Source: Streptosporangium canum (lineage in GTDB: Bacteria; Actinomycetota; Actinomycetes; Streptosporangiales; Streptosporangiaceae). Taken from it: DNA of 64,000 nucleotides. Made by a program: the position numbers and the translations under genes. The stretch is from the NCBI RefSeq assembly GCF_900113865.1, contig NZ_FOQY01000032.1, positions 42,881 through 106,880 of the forward strand, read 5' to 3'. Positions 57,689 to 64,000 of this stretch are shown here, in pieces; the first letter of the stretch is position 1, and each line of letters opens with the position of its first letter. The notes under the pieces are model-generated. The model had not been told where the DNA came from. It searched no databases and saw only the letters and a program-made list of their open reading frames with translations.

Positions 57689-57943
57689 TCACCGGCGCGG
57701 AGGATCCTCACGGGTGGCCCGTTCCAGCCAGAGTCCGATCGCGGTCACCCGTGAGTCCACGCCGAGCTTGGCGTAGATCCGGTTCACGTGGTTCTTCACG
57801 GTCTTCTCGCTGAGAAAAAGGTGCTGGGCTATCTGCCCGTTGGAGCGACCCGTGGCGATCAGCTCCATGACCTCGGTCTCGCGCCTGCTCAGGCCCGTCT
57901 CGACTCTGGGCTGTGCGTCGAACGGGGCATCGTCGACTCTCAT
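57689..57943 (-). CDS. Orphan LuxR-type DNA-binding protein
   Basis: 84 residues. All of the recognisable content is one LuxR helix-turn-helix: 'LSRRETEVMELIATGRSNGQIAQHLFLSEKTVKNHVNRIYAKLGV'. It has no receiver or ligand domain, like the short GerE-type regulators. It is convergent with lat, 16 bases apart, so it is not an obvious lat regulator. Start is the ATG at 57943. Confidence 0.8.
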   Translation of the reverse strand: MRVDDAPFDAQPRVETGLSRRETEVMELIATGRSNGQIAQHLFLSEKTVKNHVNRIYAKLGVDSRVTAIGLWLERATREDPPRR

Positions 57944-58065
57944 ACGGCCTCCGCGGCAGCAACACGGTCAGGTCGCCGAAACCCCCGGTCTTACGGCGTA
58001 GCGATAGCAGCGAGCATAACCCGCAATATCCATTTTTGGTGGGTAAGTCGAAAGTGAGGAAAAAC

Positions 58066-58097
58066 AGAACGGCCGGTCCCGTAGGACCGGCCGTTCT
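58066..58097 (-). terminator. Rho-independent terminator of tRNA-His
   Basis: AGAACGGCCGGTCC (58066-58079) pairs perfectly with GGACCGGCCGTTCT (58084-58097) around a four-base loop. Read on the minus strand a GTTTTT run follows. A textbook intrinsic terminator directly after the tRNA gene. Confidence 0.9.
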
Positions 58098-58099
58098 TC

Positions 58100-58176
58100 T
58101 GGGGTGAGCGAGGGGACTTGAACCCCCGGCATCTAGGACCACAACCTAGCGCTCTGCCAACTGAGCTACGCCCACC
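58100..58176 (-). tRNA. tRNA-His (anticodon GTG)
   Basis: On the minus strand the full cloverleaf is readable: acceptor GGTGGGCG/CGCTCACC with the extra 5' G typical of tRNA-His, D arm GCTCAGTTGGCAGAGC, anticodon arm CTAGGTTGTGGTCCTAG with anticodon GTG, and T arm with GGTTCAAGTCC. CCA is encoded. A strong terminator follows. Confidence 0.95.
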
Positions 58177-58247
58177 ATGTCCGCCGCAGCAGCACATGAA
58201 AAGTGTAGCGGTTTCTGGGAGTCGTTTCGCACCAGGTTTCCGGCGGA

Positions 58248-58850
58248 TCAGGTGGCGCGGGTGGAGACGCCCTCGGCCAGCTTGCGGGCGGTGGCGGAAT
58301 CCGGGCCCGGCTGGGCCACGAAGACCGCCGCGCGGTAGTAACGCAGCTCACGGATGCTCTCGGTGATGTCGGCCAGAGCCCGATGACCGCCCTGTTTCTC
58401 GGGCGAGGCGAAGTAGACCCGTGGGTACCACCGGCGGGCGAGCTCCTTCACCGAGGACACGTCGATCATGCGGTAGTGCAGGAACGTGTCCACGGCCGGC
58501 ATGTCACGCGCGATGAACGAGCGGTCGGTGGAGATGGAGTTGCCGCACAGCGGAGCCTTCTTCGGCTCCGGGATGTGGCTCTTGATGTATTCGAGCACCA
58601 GGGCCTCGGCCTCGGCCAGCGTGACACCGCCGCCCAGCACCTCCAGCAGGCCGGAGGCGGTGTGCATCTCCCGGACCACCTCCGACATCTGCTCCAGTGC
58701 CTCGGGCGGAGGCTTGATGACCACGTCCACACCCTCGTCAAGCTGGTTCAGCTCACCGTCGGTGACCACGCAGGCCACCTCGACAAGCGCGTCCCGGCCG
58801 AGGTCGAGCCCGGTCATCTCACAGTCGATCCAGACCAGCAGGTCACTCAT
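58248..58850 (-). CDS. orn: Oligoribonuclease
   Basis: 200 residues. DEDDh exonuclease motifs: 'WIDCEMTGLDLGRDALVEVA' (D, E), 'LCGNSISTDRSFIARDMP' (D) and 'HRALADITESIRELRYY' (H, D). It degrades 2-5 base RNA fragments to mononucleotides and pGpG. The gene is 72 bases from tRNA-His, a layout seen in other actinomycetes. It is the likely only essential housekeeping enzyme in this part of the window. Confidence 0.93.
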   Translation of the reverse strand: MSDLLVWIDCEMTGLDLGRDALVEVACVVTDGELNQLDEGVDVVIKPPPEALEQMSEVVREMHTASGLLEVLGGGVTLAEAEALVLEYIKSHIPEPKKAPLCGNSISTDRSFIARDMPAVDTFLHYRMIDVSSVKELARRWYPRVYFASPEKQGGHRALADITESIRELRYYRAAVFVAQPGPDSATARKLAEGVSTRAT

Positions 58851-58872
58851 AGCCTTCAGGGTAGTACTCCCT

Positions 58873-60012
58873 TCAGGAGAGCTTGAGCGAGTCGAGCACC
58901 CGGCCGACCACCGAGACGTCCAAGTTGTCGGGCACGGACACGTACACCAGCCCCGGACGCGCGCCCGTTCCCCGGTCCACGATCACGAAGGCGCCCCGTT
59001 CCTTCTTCCATTTCCAGCCGTTGGCCGTGGACTCCTTGGTGAAGTCCAGGTCGAACATGAGCAGCCACGCGTCCTTGCCGTCCACCTTGATGGCCTTGTC
59101 CTGCACGATCTTCCGCCCGTGGGTGGGGCTGTAGAAGTTCTGCTCGGTCGCGTGCAGCAGCGTCGCGGCGGTCGCCCGCATGCTCGGGACCCCGTCGTAG
59201 CCGAACTTGTCGGGAAGCTCGCCGACGAAGATGTTGCCGCTCCAGTTGCCGCCCTGACCGTCGTAGTTCTCCTGGGAGACCGCCAGGGCCGCGCTGGTCC
59301 ACAGGAACTCGAGCGGGCCGCCGCCGATGCTCTCGGGCACCCTCCACGGGGCCCCCGGGAACTCGTAGGACAGGCCGGTCACGGGGTCCTTGAGACGGCC
59401 GCCCTCCGGCTGCGGCAGCGGGGCGGCGCCGTCCGACCGCTCGGGGGACGGCGAAGCCGACGGATCGGGCGTGGGCTGGAAGGTCGGTTCCTGCGTGGTC
59501 GCCTCCGGGGCGGGGGTGGGGTCGCCGGCGACCAGCCGGCCCCTGGGATCGAACAGGAACATGGCGGCGACCACGATCCCGATGATCGCGATCACCACTC
59601 CGCCGCCGCCCAGGATCCACGGCCAGGGGCTGCTCCGGCGCGGGGGCGCCCCGGCCGGGAGGCCGTACCCGCCCACGGGCAGCTGCATCGTGGTCCCGTG
59701 CGGGGGAGCGGAACCCCACTGCGGCTGCTCCCCCTGCGGTGTCCCCGGCCCCTGGGGCGGGGCGGTGGGCTGGTTCCACGGCCCCGTGGCCCCGGACGGC
59801 GGCCCCGCCGGCTGGTTCCACGGGCCCGTCCCCCCGGGCGGCGGCCCGGCCTGCTGGGGTGACGGCCCGGTATGCGGCGTCTGGTGCGTGGCCTGTCCGG
59901 CGAGGGCGTCCGCCGGATGGGTGGCGTCGGTCCACTGGTTGCCGTCCCACCATCGCAACTGTGGTGAACCGTAGGGATCGGGATACCAGCCGGAGGGGGT
60001 CTGCGTGGTCAT
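58873..60012 (-). CDS. DUF2510 membrane protein with proline-rich linker
   Basis: 379 residues from ATG 60012. Starts with the DUF2510 motif 'TPSGWYPDPYGSPQLRWWDGNQWTDATHP', then a Pro/Gly/Gln-rich stretch with repeated 'GPWNQP', one transmembrane helix near residues 130-155 ('WPWILGGGGVVIAIIGIVVA'), and an extracellular C-terminal domain of ~230 residues. The role is unknown; the layout suggests a cytoplasmic docking motif coupled to an outside domain. Confidence 0.78.
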   Translation of the reverse strand: MTTQTPSGWYPDPYGSPQLRWWDGNQWTDATHPADALAGQATHQTPHTGPSPQQAGPPPGGTGPWNQPAGPPSGATGPWNQPTAPPQGPGTPQGEQPQWGSAPPHGTTMQLPVGGYGLPAGAPPRRSSPWPWILGGGGVVIAIIGIVVAAMFLFDPRGRLVAGDPTPAPEATTQEPTFQPTPDPSASPSPERSDGAAPLPQPEGGRLKDPVTGLSYEFPGAPWRVPESIGGGPLEFLWTSAALAVSQENYDGQGGNWSGNIFVGELPDKFGYDGVPSMRATAATLLHATEQNFYSPTHGRKIVQDKAIKVDGKDAWLLMFDLDFTKESTANGWKWKKERGAFVIVDRGTGARPGLVYVSVPDNLDVSVVGRVLDSLKLS

Positions 60013-60070
60013 GGCCGCCAGAGTAGTAAGAACCGGTTTGCCGTGCATTGTGGACCTTGATGGTCGCTTA

Positions 60071-61465
60071 TCAACATTTAAAGTTAAAAGACGCCTTGTC
60101 CTGGAGCTTCCTGCCCTCAGGCAGGGGAGAGAGCAGCCGGAGAGTCGCCGTTCCCTTGAAGCTCCCCTCCCCCTTGACCGACCACTGGAGGATCACCTCG
60201 TGCGAGGTCTTCCCGGACGCCACGGTGTCGGTCTGCTCGATCGTCTCCTTCCGGTCGCTCCGCTTCCACTGGTAGCGGATCTCTCCGGCCGAGCCGTTGG
60301 TGGTGAGCAGACCTTTGATCTTGACGGTCGCGCCGCACCCCTGTGTCTTCTTCGGCGCGACCACGTCCAGCTCCGTCACCGCCAGCGGGACCGCCGAGGA
60401 GCGGAGCAGCCAGGCCACCAGGGCGGCCACGACCATCAGCGCGAGGATCACCGAGGAGACGGCCGTACGGCGACGGCGCCGCCTGGCCGGGGCGCCCAGC
60501 ACCCGGAGCCTGTCGGAGGGGGGCTCGGTCTGCTGCTGGTCCCGGCCGGCCCGCCAGAGCTGGGCGGCGGTGGTCTCCACGGGCACGCCGGGACCGAACC
60601 GCATCACCACGTCCTCGGTACGGCTCTCGCCGCTCCTCGGCACGTGCAGCAGCGTGACGATGTCGCCCTCGTCCGGAGCGGGCAACGCCGGTGCCGGTGC
60701 CGGCCGTCCGCCCCGGGTCCGCGCGTCGTGTGCCGTCCACAGGTGCAGGGTCTCCAGCAGCCTGTCCCGGGTGTCGAACCCCGGCGGCAGCAGGTCGCGC
60801 CCGGCGAGCAGGGCGTCGCGGGCCGGGGCGAGTCCGTGCGTGGAGGCGGTCGCCGCCGCCCGTTCGAACAGCCCGGCCGCCCCCGGCGAGGACGCGGCCC
60901 AGCTCGCGGCCAGGCCTCTGGCGAGCGAGGACCAGGCCGCGACATCACGTTCCGGGGCGGGGGGACGGCCGTGTATCGCGTCGGCCAGCCCGCGCTCGGC
61001 GAGCCGCGCGGAACCGTCCGCGGCGATCACCACGGTGCCGGGGTGCAGGGCCCCGTGGGCGAGCCCGGCGGCGTGCACCGCCAGCAGCGTCTGCGCGATC
61101 TCCACCAGGACGCCGGCCGCGCTGCCCGCGTCGGGCCGGGGAACGCCGGGCGTCTCGGACAGCAGGTCGGCCACGGTCGGGTTGACCGGCTCCGCGGTGA
61201 GCAGCCAGACCTCGCCCTGCGCCGCGATCAGGTCGGCGATCGGGACCAGCCCGGTCACACCGGCCTGGGTCAGCCTCCGGTCGGCGACCACGGCCCCGAC
61301 CAGGCGTTCACGTGTCGCGGGATCGCCGATCAGCCGTGGGTCGAAGCTGAGCGCGCCCGCGGGCCGGCCGTCGGCGGCGACCGCCGACGACCAGGTTCCC
61401 AGCTCGTCGGTCCAGGTCCGGTGGGTCAGCCGGAATCCGGCCAGACCTCCCCGGTCGGTGTTCAC
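60071..61465 (-). CDS. Pseudokinase-like membrane protein
   Basis: 464 residues from GTG 61465 (GGGAACC upstream). The N-terminal part looks like a Ser/Thr kinase but lacks catalytic residues: the usual 'HRDLKPxN' loop is 'HGALHPGTV', and 'DFG' is replaced by 'AERGL'. A helix 'VSSVILALMVVAALVAWLL' near residue 360 anchors an extracellular C-terminus of ~100 residues. It follows the kinase gene by 20 bases and could be its partner or substrate. The frame extending to 62671 is a shadow. Confidence 0.75.
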   Translation of the reverse strand: MNTDRGGLAGFRLTHRTWTDELGTWSSAVAADGRPAGALSFDPRLIGDPATRERLVGAVVADRRLTQAGVTGLVPIADLIAAQGEVWLLTAEPVNPTVADLLSETPGVPRPDAGSAAGVLVEIAQTLLAVHAAGLAHGALHPGTVVIAADGSARLAERGLADAIHGRPPAPERDVAAWSSLARGLAASWAASSPGAAGLFERAAATASTHGLAPARDALLAGRDLLPPGFDTRDRLLETLHLWTAHDARTRGGRPAPAPALPAPDEGDIVTLLHVPRSGESRTEDVVMRFGPGVPVETTAAQLWRAGRDQQQTEPPSDRLRVLGAPARRRRRRTAVSSVILALMVVAALVAWLLRSSAVPLAVTELDVVAPKKTQGCGATVKIKGLLTTNGSAGEIRYQWKRSDRKETIEQTDTVASGKTSHEVILQWSVKGEGSFKGTATLRLLSPLPEGRKLQDKASFNFKC

Positions 61466-61485
61466 GATGGTTCCCGTGTCGCCAT

Positions 61486-63204
61486 CTACCGCCGCCTCCG
61501 GTGCCGTCCTGTCATTTCGCGCTTCACCGCGAGTGTGAACGGGACCGCGCCACTCGTCACCAGCCCGAAGGCGAGGAGCGCCGAGGGAACCGTCTCGATC
61601 GGCGGCGCGGGCGAGGAGGTCAGGCTCGGCGACCCCCCATCGGTGGGGGTCTGCTCGCCGCCGCTCCTCGTCGGCGTCGGTTCGGTGGTGGTGGTCGGCG
61701 TGTCGGAGGGGGAGGCCGTGGTCGTCTGGCTGGGCTTGGGCGTCTGGCTGGGCCGCGTCGTCTGGGTGGGTGCGGTCGTCTGGGTGGGGGTCGGCTTCGG
61801 CGACGGGCTCTTCGACGGAGGATCGTTCGCGCCGTCGAGAGTGGAGCTCTCCTCGGCCGAGGGAGTCGGCGAGGACGACGTGGTCGGCTTCCTCGTCGGC
61901 TTCCTGGTCCGCGACGGCGACGGCGACGGCTTGGGCGTCGCGGTCGGCTGCCGGGTGGGCGCGGCCGTCGGCGGCCCGGCGCTGGGGCTCGTGGTCTGCG
62001 TCGGCGTGGCGGTGGGCTCCGCCGACGGCTCCTGCGACGGTTCCCCGGTGGGCTCGTCGGTCTCTTCGGCCGGGATGACCGACTCCACCGGCTCCGAGGA
62101 GGCCGTCGGGGTCTGCGTGGTGACCGAGCCCGCCCGGATCGGGGTGCTGTCGCCGGAGTTGACCAGCACCGCGCTCACGCCGCTGATCACCGCGATGCAC
62201 CCGATGCCGATCAGGACCTTGACGCCCGTCTTGCCCAGCAGGGACGTTTTGCTGATCGTGGACCTGGCGGCGCGCCCGCCGATCTCCGTCTCGGCCAGGG
62301 AGGTGCTGGTCTCGGGCTTCTGCATCTCCAGGGGGAGCAGCGAGGCCATGATCCCGATGAGGCCGGCCAGGCGGCGGCGGCCGCGCTCCTGCCAGTCGGG
62401 CCCGTAGGCGTCGGCGGCGACCGCCTCCAGCTCGGTGAGGAAGGCGGTGGCGGTCGGCGGCCGGTCCGCCGGATGCTTGGCCATGCCCCGCTCGACCAGC
62501 CCCTGCAGCGCCGCCGGCACCTCCTCGACGGGCGGGGGCATGGCCTGGTGCTGTCTGGCCAGCGCGGCGATGTTCGTCGCGCGGAAGGGCCGGGTGCCCG
62601 TCAGGCACTCGAAGAACACGATGGTGGCGGCGTAGACGTCGGTGGACGGCCCCGCCGGGGAGCCGGTCCACTGCTCGGGGGCCATGTAGGGCGGCGTGCC
62701 CGCGGGGGTGTCCCCGTCGCCGGAGCGGACCGCGATGCCGAAGTCGACGAGCCTGCTCGTGCCGTCGGCCTCGACCATCACGTTCTCTGGCTTGAAGTCG
62801 CGGTGCACGATGCCCGCCGTGTGCGCGGTCGCCAGCCCGAGCAGGGCGCCCTTGAGCACGAGCAGCGCGGCCTCGGGGCCGGTCGGTCCCTCCGAGCGGA
62901 GGATCGCGCGCAGGGCGACGCCGTCCACCAGCTCCATGACGATGGCCGCGCCCTCGCCGGTCTCGACGTAGTCGTACAGCCGGACGGCATGAGGGCTGTC
63001 CAGGGTGTTGAGCACCCGTGCCTCGTGCCGGAACCGCGCCACGAACCCGACGTCGCTCCTGAGCTCGTCGGACAGGTATTTGATCGCTACCAGGATGTCA
63101 TCGGCGTCATGCCGTGCCATCACCACGCGCCCGGCGGCGCCCGCACCCAACTCGCGAATCTCGGTATAACCGGGGACTCGCCAGGCTGATGGCATGCCGT
63201 ACAT
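61486..63204 (-). CDS. Membrane Ser/Thr protein kinase (PknB-like)
   Basis: 572 residues from ATG 63204 (GAGGAGA upstream). Kinase domain 10-265: glycine loop 'LGAGAAGRVVMAR', VAIK lysine in 'ILVAIKYLSDEL', 'HRDFKPENVMV' catalytic loop, 'VDFGIAV', and 'GTPPYMAPEQW'. A transmembrane helix near 325-345 ('VLIGIGCIAVISGVSAVLV') leads to a long Pro/Thr/Ser-rich outside stalk ending with a second helix. It is likely a wall-facing sensor kinase. Its neighbour is a pseudokinase. Confidence 0.88.
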   Translation of the reverse strand: MYGMPSAWRVPGYTEIRELGAGAAGRVVMARHDADDILVAIKYLSDELRSDVGFVARFRHEARVLNTLDSPHAVRLYDYVETGEGAAIVMELVDGVALRAILRSEGPTGPEAALLVLKGALLGLATAHTAGIVHRDFKPENVMVEADGTSRLVDFGIAVRSGDGDTPAGTPPYMAPEQWTGSPAGPSTDVYAATIVFFECLTGTRPFRATNIAALARQHQAMPPPVEEVPAALQGLVERGMAKHPADRPPTATAFLTELEAVAADAYGPDWQERGRRRLAGLIGIMASLLPLEMQKPETSTSLAETEIGGRAARSTISKTSLLGKTGVKVLIGIGCIAVISGVSAVLVNSGDSTPIRAGSVTTQTPTASSEPVESVIPAEETDEPTGEPSQEPSAEPTATPTQTTSPSAGPPTAAPTRQPTATPKPSPSPSRTRKPTRKPTTSSSPTPSAEESSTLDGANDPPSKSPSPKPTPTQTTAPTQTTRPSQTPKPSQTTTASPSDTPTTTTEPTPTRSGGEQTPTDGGSPSLTSSPAPPIETVPSALLAFGLVTSGAVPFTLAVKREMTGRHRRRR

Positions 63205-63246
63205 AACGGTCTCCTCAGATGTCTGGGCCCCCACCCATAACAGACG

Positions 63247-63300
63247 GACCGTAGCTTAGCGATAGATCATCAATTTCTGCTCATCAATCGCTAAACGGTC
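63247..63300. promoter_or_regulatory. 14-bp inverted repeat with long loop upstream of the kinase gene
   Basis: GACCGT (63247-63252), a three-base bulge, TTAGCGAT (63256-63263), loop, then ATCGCTAA (63287-63294) and ACGGTC (63295-63300), all matching. The loop holds TGATGA-type repeats. No T-run follows. It may be an operator or a processing hairpin in the kinase promoter. Confidence 0.45.
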
Positions 63301-63317
63301 TAATGCCGTCGGAATGA

Positions 63318-64000
63318 TCAGTGATCGTCCGATGAGGCCGGCCCCTCGGCGTCCTCCGTGGACGGATCGGGGTTCTCTCCCGGAGCGGAGTCCGCAGGAG
63401 GGGCGGGCCGGTCCGTCCGGGGCGTCCCGGGGGGCGGCTCGACGGTCTCCGACGGCTCCTCCGGCTCCCGGCCCGGTCCGGGCTCCTCCTCCGTGGCCGT
63501 CGGGCTGGGGGTCTGCGTCGGGCGGGGGGTCTGCGTCGGCATGGGGGTCCGTGTCGGACCGGGCGTCGGCTCGGGGCACGGGGCGGTTCTGCCGCTCGCG
63601 CGGGCGGCGCCGCCCGGCGGGGCGCTCGTCGCCGTCACGCTCCAGGTCGACCCGCAGGGCACCCTGGGGAAGGTGAACCTGACCGTCCGCGTGTAGCTCG
63701 TCTCTCCGGACAGCGGCACGGTCACCTGCTGTGCCGCCTGGCCCACCCGGAAGACCACACGGAGGCGCACCTGCCGGGGATCACCGGTGTCCACCGCGAT
63801 CGAGGCCACGGCCGCACCGCGCGCGTTGACGCCGGCCCGCAGCATCTCCACCCGCCGCACCTCCGGCGCGGGCGGGGTGGGAGTGGGGGTGGGGGTGCGA
63901 GGCGGGGTGGGCGTGGGAGTCGGTGTGGGAGTCGGTGTGGGCGTGGGAGTGGGCGTGGGGGTCGGTGTGGGCGTGGGAGTGGGCGCGGGGGAGGGGGGCC
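63318..64000 (-). CDS. C-terminal part of a Pro/Thr-rich envelope protein (partial)
   Basis: At least 227 codons are visible and the gene runs off the right edge. From the edge inward it has a (Pro-Thr)n stalk, a beta-rich domain of about 100 residues ('VRRVEMLRAGVNARGAAVAS' through 'VPCGSTWSVTATSA'), a second Pro/Thr/Gln-rich stretch ('PTPGPTRTPMPTQTPRPTQ'), and an acidic tail. The pattern is that of an extracellular stalk and domain of a kinase-type or wall protein. Similar composition is found in the kinase stalk downstream. An ATG at 63860 is internal, not the start. Confidence 0.65.
   Translation of the reverse strand, partial: PPSPAPTPTPTPTPTPTPTPTPTPTPTPTPTPPRTPTPTPTPPAPEVRRVEMLRAGVNARGAAVASIAVDTGDPRQVRLRVVFRVGQAAQQVTVPLSGETSYTRTVRFTFPRVPCGSTWSVTATSAPPGGAARASGRTAPCPEPTPGPTRTPMPTQTPRPTQTPSPTATEEEPGPGREPEEPSETVEPPPGTPRTDRPAPPADSAPGENPDPSTEDAEGPASSDDH
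63880..64000 (-). repeat. (Pro-Thr)n-coding hexamer repeat
   Basis: Degenerate GTGGG(A/C)GT-type hexamers run to the window edge and encode an alternating Thr-Pro stalk on the minus strand. The pattern is protein-coding low complexity and does not have direct repeats with unique spacers. Confidence 0.9.

Noticed and set aside
61466..62671. Extension of the pseudokinase gene back into the kinase gene
   Set aside because: It is an alternative frame of the kinase gene with low-complexity Arg/Gly content.
63880..64000. Repeats at the right edge as a CRISPR array
   Set aside because: Hexamer repeats with no unique spacers; they encode a Thr-Pro stalk.

Overview
The window is 64 kb of very GC-rich DNA (codon third positions almost all G or C) from a filamentous actinomycete. 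The gene set fits the Streptosporangiaceae (Streptosporangium, Nonomuraea and relatives) best: AfsR-type regulator, Roadblock proteins, DasR-type operators, lysine 6-aminotransferase, oligoribonuclease beside tRNA-His, and many sugar ABC importers. The genus is an inference; no rRNA or marker gene is present. No CRISPR array, prophage or intact insertion sequence was seen, only remnants.

Layout. 1-4.1 kb: tail of an ABC-type ATPase/FtsX pair, then a divergent ArsR-like regulator and MFS pump. 4.1-11.1 kb: a compact six-gene set on the + strand (S26 signal peptidase, AfsR-type regulator, 63-residue six-cysteine peptide, MauE-like protein, thioredoxin-like protein, ABC exporter). I read it as a ribosomal disulfide-rich peptide system, and it is the best candidate for an undescribed system. 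11-12.6 kb: TetR and GNAT gene remnants around a DUF4142 exported protein. 12.7-19.6 kb: IclR regulator and PfkB kinase, divergent from a sugar ABC importer and a GH20 hexosaminidase. 19.8-25.3 kb: mixed genes, an IS701-like remnant, a TetR/methyltransferase pair with a very clear operator, a c-di-AMP (ydaO-type) riboswitch ahead of a secreted double-psi beta-barrel protein, and an alpha/beta hydrolase.

25.4-27.4 kb: four co-directional genes with Roadblock/LC7 and DUF4388 proteins but no GTPase. 27.6-33.1 kb: DUF4032 protein and class II aldolase, divergent from an NgcEFG-type N-acetylglucosamine/chitobiose importer. The shared intergenic region has two DasR-type (dre) palindromes and a TTAGGAAA-type palindrome. 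33.1-34.7 kb: small genes (carbinolamine dehydratase, Cu/Zn SOD-like lipoprotein). 34.8-47.3 kb: a GntR/FCD regulator divergent from a tightly packed nine-gene run (GH42, GcvPA-like, GcvPB-like, ATP-NAD kinase-like, SDR, ABC importer, six-hairpin glycosidase). This is probably one catabolic operon, with the glycine-dehydrogenase-like pair as the puzzle.

47.3-64 kb: MazEF-like toxin-antitoxin pair, pirin, a WXG100/CpnT-N-like pair without a toxin domain, spermidine-synthase-like enzyme, penicillin-binding protein, hemolysin III, F420-type oxidoreductase, M20 amidohydrolase, HdeD-like protein, lysine 6-aminotransferase, orphan LuxR-type regulator, tRNA-His with terminator, orn, a DUF2510 protein, a pseudokinase/kinase pair, and a truncated Pro/Thr-rich protein at the right edge. 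A recurring oddity is a set of short GC-rich tandem repeats placed at gene 3' ends, several with the stop codon inside the repeat unit.
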